A stretch of DNA of 12,067 nt from an uncultured Eubacterium sp. (GCA_910579075.1 CAJTSV010000037.1:8549-20615), one strand, 5' to 3'. Numbered from the stretch's first letter, positions 1 to 6,342 are shown. Numbers and translations are program-made. The notes: generated by a model from the sequence alone, not told the origin.

Positions 1-734
1 CCGCCGTGCCTGAGCAGCTTCTGTTTCATATCCTGCAGGGAAGGTGCTTCTTTCATGGTACCGATATAACAGTGCCCGTGTCCTTCCTGCGTAAGCCAGG
101 CCTGCAGCTTTTCATATATCGTGTATGGAGCGATTTTGGAACCTGGAGCGATTTCACGTTCCATATGCGGTGTTTCTTCTGTTTCATGGGATATTTCACC
201 GCCTGTGCGCAATGCCGGGTCTGCTGTGCGGCAGGTTCCATGTCCCATAAAACAGAAAGCTGTTTTGCCGTCATCGAAACCTGCCGTACTTTTTACAAGT
301 GCCCGCGCCACCGCATCCAGGTCTGCATCGCTTGTCAGCAGCGGGCTGCCGCATACTGCCTGTGCAAAGCTGTCCTGGTAATTTTGCAGCACCTTTTGAA
401 GCGCTGCATATTCATAGCCGTCCGAAAAATAAAACGGCTGGATAACGGCCTGGCGGAATCCGTCCCGGACCGCCCGTTCCAGTGCCTGCGTTACATGTTC
501 GACAGAAATCCCATGGCGGGCCTGTATGGCATGGATGATTTTCCGGCTCGAAAAAGCCCTGCGCAGTTCATATTCCGGAAACCTGCCGGCAATCGCATGT
601 TCCAGGATGCCGATTTCCGCATCCCAGCTGTCCGGGCAGGCTGTTCCAAAGCTGACCGCTAAAAGAAGCGGCGCTTTCCCGAAAGCCCGCCTGCTTTTGC
701 TGTAAAATTTCAATGTCTCTTTCCTTTCTTGCAT
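1..734 (-). CDS. cbiK: Sirohydrochlorin cobaltochelatase, CbiK family (partial, C-terminus beyond window)
   Basis: Inserts cobalt (possibly iron or nickel) into sirohydrochlorin in the early-cobalt, anaerobic cobalamin pathway; cytoplasmic. About 244 residues are visible, and the family is usually about 260-280. Near residue 25 the first strand reads LLLAVSFGT, as at the start of CbiK proteins. RRAFSS, IQPFYFSDGYEY and GSPLLTSDAD follow, then FMGHGT with the probable metal-binding/catalytic histidine at residue 165, and late histidines at 219 and 221 in GHGHCYIGT. After FMGHGT there is a longer insertion than I expect in the family. The ATG at 734 is the last possible start before the homology and has only a weak AGG upstream. 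It lies inside the tail of an Rpn-type gene remnant, so residues 1-18 are probably not native CbiK sequence. The frame is open upstream to a TGA at 813-815. Family call is firm; the start is uncertain. Confidence 0.85.
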   Translation of the reverse strand, partial: MQERKETLKFYSKSRRAFGKAPLLLAVSFGTACPDSWDAEIGILEHAIAGRFPEYELRRAFSSRKIIHAIQARHGISVEHVTQALERAVRDGFRQAVIQPFYFSDGYEYAALQKVLQNYQDSFAQAVCGSPLLTSDADLDAVARALVKSTAGFDDGKTAFCFMGHGTCRTADPALRTGGEISHETEETPHMEREIAPGSKIAPYTIYEKLQAWLTQEGHGHCYIGTMKEAPSLQDMKQKLLRHG

Positions 735-899
735 GATACAATGCCTGTGCCTCATCATACCTTGCTTTCGCACGAAGCCGTTCTTTCTCACGAAACTCTG
801 ACGAAGCAGTAATCATATAATAAGCATTCGTTCTGAATACTTTACAAAAAGCATTTTGAACCGTGTTTCCGCCTTAAACGTATATTTTAATTTTTTCAT
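700..899 (-). pseudogene. Rpn / PD-(D/E)XK-nuclease-type transposase remnant with internal deletion
   Basis: A perfect AGGAGG (904-909) precedes an ATG at 899 that opens MKKLKYTFKAETRFKMLFVKY, here 21 residues typical of the N-terminus of clostridial Rpn-family (PF12784-like) proteins. This frame hits TGA at 813-815 after 28 codons. In the next frame, from about 840 to 700, the C-terminal signature of the same family appears (MITASSEFREKERLRAK, then DEAQALYHARKERD). The middle of the protein, which carries the nuclease core and is usually more than 150 residues, is missing, and the two ends are out of frame. It is therefore a deletion remnant and cannot encode an active nuclease. Its tail runs into the start of cbiK. 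Family assignment is from memory of these two motifs; the deletion is inferred from their proximity. Confidence 0.68.
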
Positions 900-903
900 G
901 ACA

Positions 904-909
904 CCTCCT
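904..909 (-). promoter_or_regulatory. Ribosome binding site of the Rpn remnant
   Basis: The minus strand reads AGGAGG four bases before the ATG at 899. It is intact although the gene is dead. Translation starting here ends at the TGA at 813-815, which is in the same frame as cbiK. Confidence 0.7.
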
Positions 910-930
910 CATTTGTTTTTCTTAATTATC

Positions 931-959
931 AGTATACAATGTTTTTGCACATTTTACCA
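931..959 (-). promoter_or_regulatory. Possible sigma-A promoter of the Rpn remnant and cbiK
   Basis: The minus strand has TATACT (931-936) with TGGTAA (954-959) 17 bases upstream. The -10 matches TATAAT at 5 of 6 positions; the -35 is poor (3 of 6). It would give a leader of about 25 bases to the Rpn ATG. It may now drive cbiK, as no other promoter is visible for that gene. Confidence 0.35.
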
Positions 960-1013
960 TAGAAAGCTGTTTTGTTACGCAAATTGAACATGGTTCTGCC
1001 ATTTTGGAAAGAT

Positions 1014-1658
1014 TCAGTCCTTTATAAATCTGTTCAGAAAATCCAGATATTTAAACCGCACCCGGTATTTTCCGCTTTTGAGCACTGCGTCATACTCATC
1101 CCCGGACAGCACCTGCTGCAATGATTTTTCTGCATCTTCGTCCACGATTTCATAAACACTGCCATGAAAACACATATTCGGGTACATGACGCACCACCAG
1201 TTCTGTCCTTTTCCGCTTCCGATAATGACATTCAGCGCCTGGTAATCCCCGGCCGGAAATGTGTAGTTTCCGTAGGTCTTCTGTGGAAATGCCACGGTTT
1301 CTATCCGGGCATCGACGGAATAGTCATAGCCTTCCTGCGCAACGGCCTGCTGCGCGGTCTTTATGACCTGTGCAAGATTTTCCTGTACAATCAGGCTGCA
1401 TTCCCTGATATCCTGCACGCCGTCTAACTGCTGCTGCATATACGCGCCGACGGCATCGCGTACTTTCAGCTTCAGCGCCTGGTCTGCGCGGCTGTTGCTG
1501 TTGGCACGCACATGAAAACGCAGTATCTTTTCCGCAATCTGCTGCTGTGTCTGCTGCATGCGGTATTCCTGGTATTTCCAGTAAAATCCCCCGGCAAGAA
1601 TGCACAGCAGAAGCATGGTTTCTATTATATTGTGGTATTTCCGGTAAAAAGCTCTCAT
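1014..1658 (-). CDS. spoIIR: Stage II sporulation protein R (SpoIIR)
   Basis: SpoIIR is made in the forespore and secreted into the intermembrane space. There it triggers SpoIIGA to process pro-sigma-E in the mother cell. The 214-residue protein has a short basic N-terminus, one membrane segment or uncleaved signal at about residues 11-27, and the family hallmarks in order: RFHVRANSNSRADQALKLKV, FPQKTYGNYTFPAG and GKGQNWWCVMYPNMCF. Length is normal for the family. The ATG at 1658 is well supported by GGGAGG (1668-1673) nine bases upstream. It stands alone on the minus strand: decayed genes flank it on both sides. Forespore (sigma-F) control is expected from the family, but I could not find a convincing sigma-F promoter in 1674-1760. 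Confidence 0.93.
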   Translation of the reverse strand: MRAFYRKYHNIIETMLLLCILAGGFYWKYQEYRMQQTQQQIAEKILRFHVRANSNSRADQALKLKVRDAVGAYMQQQLDGVQDIRECSLIVQENLAQVIKTAQQAVAQEGYDYSVDARIETVAFPQKTYGNYTFPAGDYQALNVIIGSGKGQNWWCVMYPNMCFHGSVYEIVDEDAEKSLQQVLSGDEYDAVLKSGKYRVRFKYLDFLNRFIKD

Positions 1659-1751
1659 TGTCCTGGTCCTCCCAAATGATACTTTACAAAGCAGGGCTGC
1701 TATGTATACTTTCAGGATAACCAGTTTTTTCCAGTATAATCATTCAGACAG

Positions 1752-1952
1752 ATTATAAAAGTTTATTTTGAAAAACCCGTACATGGTGGTTTTCATTCTG
1801 CCGAATGCTATCTTCCAGGTTATACCTGGAAACATATCAGCGGCTTTACCAAAAATGAAATTGCTTCGTTCCATGAATATGTCCAGTCAATCGCACATAT
1901 CATGATACAGCTGGCCAGGGACGGAGGTTTTGACAATGCCGCAAATTTTTAA
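1752..1952 (+). pseudogene. Small partner protein of DUF4160 module, start codon missing
   Basis: The open frame reads IKVYFEKPVHGGFHSAECYL and later HIMIQLARDGGFDNAANF before TAA at 1950-1952. I recognise this as the small (about 65-70 residue) protein commonly encoded just before DUF4160 genes in Firmicutes, with function unknown and sometimes suspected to be toxin-antitoxin-like. There is no ATG, GTG or TTG at the expected N-terminus. The codon where Met is expected is ATT (1752-1754), and an in-frame TAA lies at 1737-1739. No ribosome binding site precedes it. One base change (ATG to ATT) or a 5' deletion would explain this. Its 3' end overlaps the DUF4160 start by 17 bases, the arrangement expected of an intact pair. 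Probably not translated. Confidence 0.6.
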
Positions 1953-2043
1953 AATAGGCTCTTATGTCATCTATTTCTGGTCAAATGAAAATACACCGCT
2001 TGAACCTGTGCATATCCACGCTGCAGAAAGCAGGCAGATGCCG
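1936..2043 (+). pseudogene. DUF4160 protein, N-terminal fragment
   Basis: ATG at 1936 follows GGAGG (1923-1927) with eight bases between. The first 31 residues (MPQIFKIGSYVIYFWSNEN, then PLEPVHIHAAE) match the N-terminus of DUF4160 proteins, which are small and often paired with an antitoxin-like partner. After about residue 36 the homology stops, and the frame merely continues antisense to the treC remnant until 2712. The conserved middle and C-terminal motifs are absent, so this is a truncated gene. The breakpoint lies close to the end of treC (2095), which suggests that one deletion or insertion event removed the rest. The ribosome binding site and start are still intact, so a long nonsense fusion could be translated. 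Confidence 0.6.
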
Positions 2044-2094
2044 GACAAAGAAAGCTTCCAAAAAGCCTTTCTCCATCCGGCAGACACCAGAAAG

Positions 2095-3074
2095 CTATTT
2101 GATTCCCATTCCAAGAACCAGAAACTCATACGGCTGCAGGATATGCATTTCTGTTTCTGGAATTCGTTCTCTTGCTTCATAATTAGACAGCAGCACCGGG
2201 CAGCCGCTCCACTCTGCGGGCACTTTTATTTTGTGCTGTTTTCTGTCCAAATTGCTAAACACTGCCAGCTGCTGCGGCCCGAGCACTCTTTTGTATGCCA
2301 GCACCATATCTGTCCCTGTTTCCAGAAAAGAAATTTCTCCCTGCGCAATGACCGCATATTTTTTCCGCATGGCAGTCAGCTTTTTGTAAAATGCGAGAAT
2401 GGAATCGGTTTCTTTCTGCTGCTCCTGTACGGTCATTTCGCTGCGCAGCCTGTCCGGCACTGGAATCCACGGCCGGGTATTGGAAAACCCGCCGTACTCT
2501 CCCGCATCCCACTGCATCGGGGTCCTGCTGTTGTCCCGGGACCTGGCTGCCAGAATCTCAAGCGCTTCTTTTTCGGTCCTGCCAAGATTTCGCAGAATCT
2601 GATAGTAATTCAGGCTCTCTACATCCTGATACTGCCCGATGGAAGCATAATGCGCATTCAGCATTCCGATTTCTTCTCCCTGGTAAATATACGGCGTCCG
2701 CGCATAAAATGAATCATGCCTGCCAGCATTTTGGCCGACTCTTTCCAGTATATGCCTTCATCCCCCAGCCTGCTGGCAATGCGGGGCTGGTCGTGGTTGC
2801 ACCAGAACAGTGCGTTCCAGCCGTCTGCCTGCTGCATTCCAAGCTGCCATTCCATAAACAGCTCCTTCAGTCTTCGATAGTCCGCAGCCTGAAGCCCCCA
2901 TTTGTCCCCGTCTTTATAATCCACCTTCAAATGGTGGAACTGGAAGCACATCGAAAGTTCGTTTTCCTCCGGTGCCGAATACCGGATGCAGTGTTTCAGC
3001 GATGTGGAAGACATTTCTCCTACGGTTACCAGCTCCTGAATGCCCGCATCCCTGACCAGCTCTTTCAGATACAA
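2095..3074 (-). pseudogene. treC: Alpha,alpha-phosphotrehalase TreC remnant (N-terminal half lost, frameshift)
   Basis: TreC is a GH13 enzyme that splits trehalose-6-phosphate into glucose and glucose-6-phosphate. About 326 residues of the C-terminal part remain, against about 550 in the family. Still visible are VTVGEMSST with the acid/base glutamate, FHHLKVDY, NALFWCNHDQPR with the stabilising aspartate, and after the break GEEIGML, DNSRTPMQWD and the C-terminal beta domain ending at 2095. The region with the catalytic nucleophile (the GFRMDVI-type motif) is missing. A one-base loss between 2697 and 2698 shifts the frame: upstream it reads MRGRRIFTREKK and stops, downstream the correct YIYQGEEIGM resumes. 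The 5' end is joined directly to treB at about 3074. The gene is inactive by both defects. Confidence 0.88.
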
Positions 3075-3684
3075 ACGGAAATCCTTTTTTTAAGTTGACA
3101 CCAAAAATAGCCGGTTCTGTAACACCAAGGTAGCAGGAAATGCATGCCGGAAGGTTGACTTCCTGTGCCTGCGGGTCTTTCCGCTGCAGCCAGGCCATTC
3201 CAAGCACTGCGGAGCCCTGTGCGATATTGGACAATGCAATCATCGGCCACAGCATCGTTCCGCCTTCAAACAGATACAGGCTGTCAATGCAGTTGCGGAA
3301 TCCCAGAATCAGGCCGCCTGTAATAATTGCCGGAATCAGCGGCGCAAAAATCTCTGCCAGTGCTGTGACAATCCGCTGGAGCACATTCTGGTTTTTCTTT
3401 GCGGCCTGTCTGACCGCTTCTTTTGAAACCCCTTCTATCCCGGCCTCTTTTACAAAGTCATTGTAAAAATCAGCAACCGTATTGCCGATAATGACCTGAA
3501 ACTGCCCCGACTGTGTAAAACTCCCCTTTACCGCTTTCATTGCTTCAATGGCTTTTACATCTGCTTTGCCCGGTTCTGCCAGAACAAAGCGCATTCTGGT
3601 CATGCAATGCGAAACTGCTGCAATATTCTCTTTTCCGCCGACCAGATGCAGCAGCTGTTTTGCGTCCTGTGCATATTTTCCCAT
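3073..3684 (-). pseudogene. treB: Trehalose-type PTS EIIBC (TreB) remnant, membrane domain largely deleted
   Basis: An intact TreB takes up trehalose and phosphorylates it to trehalose-6-phosphate. ATG at 3684 has a good GGAGGG (3691-3696). Residues 1-90 are a complete-looking EIIB domain with the phospho-cysteine at 27 in SHCMTRMRFVL and the GQFQVIIG strand. EIIC starts near 100 and reads PLIPAIITGGLILG. At residues 139-144 (about 3256-3270) FEGGT runs straight into MLWPMIALSNIAQGSAVLG, a motif from the far C-terminal part of EIIC, so I infer that roughly 200 residues are missing in frame. After YLGVTEPAIFGVNLKKGFPF the gene stops being treB and continues into treC DNA in the wrong frame, ending at 2914. 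The resulting 256-residue product cannot transport sugar; its EIIB domain might still fold. Confidence 0.88.
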
Positions 3685-3706
3685 TTTCGTCCCTCCACTT
3701 GCTTTT

Positions 3707-3722
3707 ACTTGTTTAAACATGT
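3707..3722. promoter_or_regulatory. TreR operator O1 (downstream of treB promoter)
   Basis: ACTTGTTTAAACATGT is a near-perfect palindrome around GTTTAAAC, identical over 16 bases to the copy at 3744-3759. It lies between the treB transcription start and its ribosome binding site, a roadblock position. Assignment to TreR is inferred from the divergent gene. Confidence 0.75.
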
Positions 3723-3733
3723 TTGATGCTTCT

Positions 3734-3762
3734 TTTATATCACACTTGTTTAAACATGTCAA
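3734..3762 (-). promoter_or_regulatory. treB promoter, sigma-A type
   Basis: On the minus strand TTGACA (3757-3762) and TATAAA (3734-3739) are separated by exactly 17 bases. The spacer contains the central part of an operator (3744-3759), so a bound repressor would block RNA polymerase. The promoter looks fully functional despite the broken operon it serves. Confidence 0.85.
3744..3759. promoter_or_regulatory. TreR operator O2 (inside treB promoter)
   Basis: Same 16 bases as O1, 37 bases away. It overlaps the treB -35 element and fills most of the -35/-10 spacer, which fits direct repression. Confidence 0.8.
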
Positions 3763-3777
3763 GCACTTTTCCGAAAA

Positions 3778-3791
3778 TATGTTTAAACAGG
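3778..3791. promoter_or_regulatory. TreR operator O3 (upstream of treR promoter)
   Basis: A third TGTTTAAACA core at 3780-3789, with less symmetric flanks than O1 and O2. It ends six bases before the treR -35, so it could mediate autoregulation or looping with O2. Confidence 0.65.
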
Positions 3792-3794
3792 ATA

Positions 3795-3823
3795 TTGACT
3801 TTTCGGCATGCTGTTTTTATAAT
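3795..3823 (+). promoter_or_regulatory. treR promoter, sigma-A type
   Basis: TTGACT (3795-3800), 17 bases, TATAAT (3818-3823). Near-consensus, pointing into treR with a leader of about 100 bases. It is back to back with the treB promoter and shares the operator cluster. Confidence 0.82.
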
Positions 3824-3930
3824 AATTGAAACAACACAACCGGTTTATTTATGGAAAATCCGTACAGCCTTGATTACCAGGCAGAACACGGAACACGCAG
3901 GATATCAGGCAATGGATGAGGTGAACAGAT

Positions 3931-4686
3931 ATGCCAAAAACAATCTATGAAACGATTTATAAAGATTTAAAACAGAAAATAGAACATGATGTGTTTGCTT
4001 ATCAGGAACTGCTGCCATCCGAAAACACGCTGGTTCAGGCATACGGCTGCTCCCGCAATACCCTGCGCCGGGCCGTCAGCCAGCTGGTTATGGATGGATA
4101 TGTACAGACCATGCAGGGAAAAGGGGTACGCAATATTTACCAGCCCTTCGACCAGGCTGTTTTTACGATTGGGGAAATTGAGAGCTTCCGGGAGTCCGCT
4201 GTACGAAACGGGCGTGCTGCGTCTACGAAAGTTGTCTTATTTACAGAATTTGCCGTGGACGAAAAGCTGTCCCTGTATACAGGCTTTGCTGCCGGAACTG
4301 AAATTTATTATATCCAGCGGCTGCATTTTCTGGATGACCTGCCGTTGATTTTAAACCATAATTATTTCCTGAAAGAGGCTGTGCCCGGCCTGACAGAAGA
4401 AATTGCCGGGCAGTCCATTTATGAATACCTGGAACAGACGCTGCATATGACGATTGTAAACAGCAAACGGATTATGACCGTAGAAAAAATGACACAGATT
4501 GATGAAAAATACCTTGATTTGAATGCTGAGGATTATAACTGCATGGCCGTCGTCAGCAGCCATACTTACAACAGCGACGGCGTAATGTTTGAATATACCC
4601 AGTCAAGGCACCGCCCGGACTATTTCCGTTTTTATGACAATGCAGTCAGAAAGCCAAAAAACAGCTGCCGCATAAAGAAATCCTGA
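3931..4686 (+). CDS. treR: Trehalose operon transcriptional repressor TreR, GntR/HutC family
   Basis: DNA-binding repressor expected to respond to trehalose-6-phosphate. The 251-residue protein is complete. Residues 5-70 form the GntR winged helix (LLPSENTLVQAYGCSRNTLR, then AVSQLVMDGYV and QGKG). Residues of about 85-235 form the UTRA effector domain, with SIYEYLEQTLHM and ending in FEYTQSRHRPDYFRFYDNA, a very TreR-like finish. The start is set by GAGGTGA (3918-3924) six bases before ATG. It is divergent from treB with shared operators, the standard layout for this regulator. Length and motifs are normal and no damage is visible, in contrast to its target genes. Specificity for trehalose comes from similarity and from the neighbouring treB/treC; another HutC-type ligand is less likely. 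Confidence 0.9.
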   Translation: MPKTIYETIYKDLKQKIEHDVFAYQELLPSENTLVQAYGCSRNTLRRAVSQLVMDGYVQTMQGKGVRNIYQPFDQAVFTIGEIESFRESAVRNGRAASTKVVLFTEFAVDEKLSLYTGFAAGTEIYYIQRLHFLDDLPLILNHNYFLKEAVPGLTEEIAGQSIYEYLEQTLHMTIVNSKRIMTVEKMTQIDEKYLDLNAEDYNCMAVVSSHTYNSDGVMFEYTQSRHRPDYFRFYDNAVRKPKNSCRIKKS

Positions 4687-4773
4687 TACCAGACACCAGC
4701 ATTTTTATATATCAAAAGTCAAAATACCAGTTCCCGTGTCTTTCATCCTTTATGCAGCAGCATCGATAAAACC

Positions 4774-4789
4774 GCAAGCAATGCTCTGA
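4774..4789 (-). terminator. Weak hairpin after the DUF262 gene
   Basis: On the minus strand GCAAT and ATTGC flank a six-base loop, followed within a few bases by TTTT. The stem is only five base pairs, so it may not terminate efficiently. The rest of 4687-4822, between two convergent genes, shows nothing else. Confidence 0.25.
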
Positions 4790-4822
4790 TTGCAAGACTA
4801 TAACAGCATACACAATACATCA

Positions 4823-5872
4823 CTACAAATTCATGTCCATCTTTATTCCTTTCTCGCTGCAAAAAGCTAATAATGCCCGTACTCTCCTTCTGCGGCTGGA
4901 TGCTTCTTTTGTAGAAGAACTCATGCTTTTTTTATACGCCTCATAGCCTGCACACTTTTTCTTGGAAAAATATGAGCCGTAAAATTCCTTGATGATTTCT
5001 CCTAACTGCCTGGCATCGATATGCTGCTCATAAGCCAGCACTGCAGCTGCCCAGACAGCATATAAATGGCTCACACGCGACATTCTTCCACTGTAATCCA
5101 GTTTCATTTCAAAAATATAATTCATGACACCAATATATTTACTTTCTATCTCCTCCACTGACAGATTTGCCCACTTTTTATAATAATCATCTAACGTTTC
5201 TTTTGTGTAAGACAGTATTTTATGTTCAAGCATAAGAATCAGCAGTTCCGAAGTAAATTCCTTATCTTCCATTCTGTCTGTTTCCAGTACTTCATCAAAA
5301 TATTTTTTCCAGATATGCCTTGATGCCAGTGTTTCTATCAGCCTATAAAATGCTGTTTCGCTAAACTGTGCGTGACGCAGCTCTTGTGCCACTAAAGGCT
5401 CTCCATTCCTGTTCAGCCTGTCAAATACATTTTTAATAAGTGCATTATCTTCTGTTTCAATAAAAATAATCGGAATACGGTATCTCCAAAACTGTTTTTT
5501 ATATTTATCCAATTTATCCAGGTCATCAAAGGAAGCGCCATTTAATTCCGGATTTCCTATCGAATCGTCTCCAAAATCCTCTGGAAGGTTTATCTTGCCA
5601 TCTACAAAATCTCTGATTGTTGTCAGCCGCTGTTTGCCATCAATGACGTCATATTTTGTAATTCCTGTATCAGGATCAATCTTCATGCGGAAAAAAACAG
5701 GCGGTATCGGATAATTTTTTAATATTGAATCTATCAAAAAACTTTTTTTGTCCTCGCTCCAGACCTTTTCTCTCTGGTATACTGTAGAATATTCATATTT
5801 GCCAGCCTTATCATTTTCATAAAACTCTGAAATGACCAATTTATTGCTGTCCATATCCAGAAAATCTATCAT
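4823..5872 (-). CDS. DUF262 domain protein (GmrSD-N/ParB-like), partner of SIR2-like protein
   Basis: The 349-residue protein has the DUF262 hallmarks: YQREKVWSEDKKSFLIDSIL at about residues 32-51, YDVIDGKQRLTTI with the DGxQR motif at 78-82, and FDRLNRNGEPLVAQELRHA at about 148-166. DUF262 is found in the modification-dependent nuclease GmrSD and other defence proteins, where it is thought to bind or hydrolyse nucleotides. There is no HNH (DUF1524) nuclease domain; the C-terminal half is helical and ends in a basic SRRRRVR stretch. AGGAGG lies nine bases upstream, and the ATG overlaps the stop of the SIR2-like gene (ATGA), so the two are translationally coupled. The coding region is strongly A+T-rich compared with its neighbours, consistent with transfer. 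Domain call is firm; cellular role is inference. Confidence 0.85.
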   Translation of the reverse strand: MIDFLDMDSNKLVISEFYENDKAGKYEYSTVYQREKVWSEDKKSFLIDSILKNYPIPPVFFRMKIDPDTGITKYDVIDGKQRLTTIRDFVDGKINLPEDFGDDSIGNPELNGASFDDLDKLDKYKKQFWRYRIPIIFIETEDNALIKNVFDRLNRNGEPLVAQELRHAQFSETAFYRLIETLASRHIWKKYFDEVLETDRMEDKEFTSELLILMLEHKILSYTKETLDDYYKKWANLSVEEIESKYIGVMNYIFEMKLDYSGRMSRVSHLYAVWAAAVLAYEQHIDARQLGEIIKEFYGSYFSKKKCAGYEAYKKSMSSSTKEASSRRRRVRALLAFCSEKGIKMDMNL

Positions 5873-6276
5873 TTATATAGTCCTCCTAACACTTCTGACT
5901 GCGTATAATGAATATACTGTTTAAACAGACTCGAAATTACAGCACAAAAGGTATTCTGTGCATCTGGGTTTATAATCCTGAAATTCACATCTGAATTCAG
6001 GCATATAATCTGTTCATCTATTTCTGCCCTGTCCACATTGCAATAGGATATTCCCCCATAAATCACATCATCATCCTCCTGCAATTTATATGCAGCTTCT
6101 ACTGCCTTTTCTTTCAAAATTTTTGATAAAAAGCCCGGATAATTATCCGCCGGCCACAGCACTTTATCGCCATTACAAAACAAATTTGTCAGATTGATTA
6201 TCTCATTCTTTTGTATAAAATTGACAAAATCAATCGAAAATCCATTCCCCAATACAATTAATACATCTTTCTCCAT
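5869..6276 (-). CDS. SIR2-like protein, internally shortened (135 aa)
   Basis: From the ATG at 6276 the protein begins MEKDVLIVLGNGFSIDF, a GxGxS-type NAD-binding start seen in bacterial SIR2-like proteins, then NLFCNGDKVLWP and PGFLS. At about residue 65 it passes to what looks like the C-terminal end of the same fold: DDDVIYGGISYCNVDRAEID and VNFRIINPDAQ. In proteins I remember with both ends, about 200 or more residues lie between them, including the NYD and catalytic histidine motifs, so this appears to be an in-frame internal deletion. An upstream ATG at 6408 is possible but would put the promoter inside the gene. The stop overlaps the DUF262 start (ATGA). Full-length relatives would consume NAD+ as defence effectors; this version probably cannot. 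It might be a regulatory stub or a decaying gene. Confidence 0.6.
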   Translation of the reverse strand: MEKDVLIVLGNGFSIDFVNFIQKNEIINLTNLFCNGDKVLWPADNYPGFLSKILKEKAVEAAYKLQEDDDVIYGGISYCNVDRAEIDEQIICLNSDVNFRIINPDAQNTFCAVISSLFKQYIHYTQSEVLGGLYK

Positions 6277-6342
6277 GCCTTTTCCCCAAATACTCCCGTA
6301 ATTTTCCTCTACCGCTTTTCTTTCCTGTATTGCCTGTTCTTT

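Noticed and set aside
6..662. Plus-strand open frame of 218 codons at the left edge
   Set aside because: It is antisense to cbiK; the minus strand carries the family motifs including FMGHGT, the plus strand none.
1674..1760. Possible sigma-F promoter for spoIIR (GTATA with GTAAAGTAT)
   Set aside because: The -10 part fits the sigma-F consensus poorly at any allowed spacing; expected from biology but not supported by sequence.
1936..2712. Long plus-strand open frame of about 260 codons
   Set aside because: Only its first 36 codons (DUF4160) are real; the rest is antisense to treC, which has clear GH13 motifs on the minus strand.
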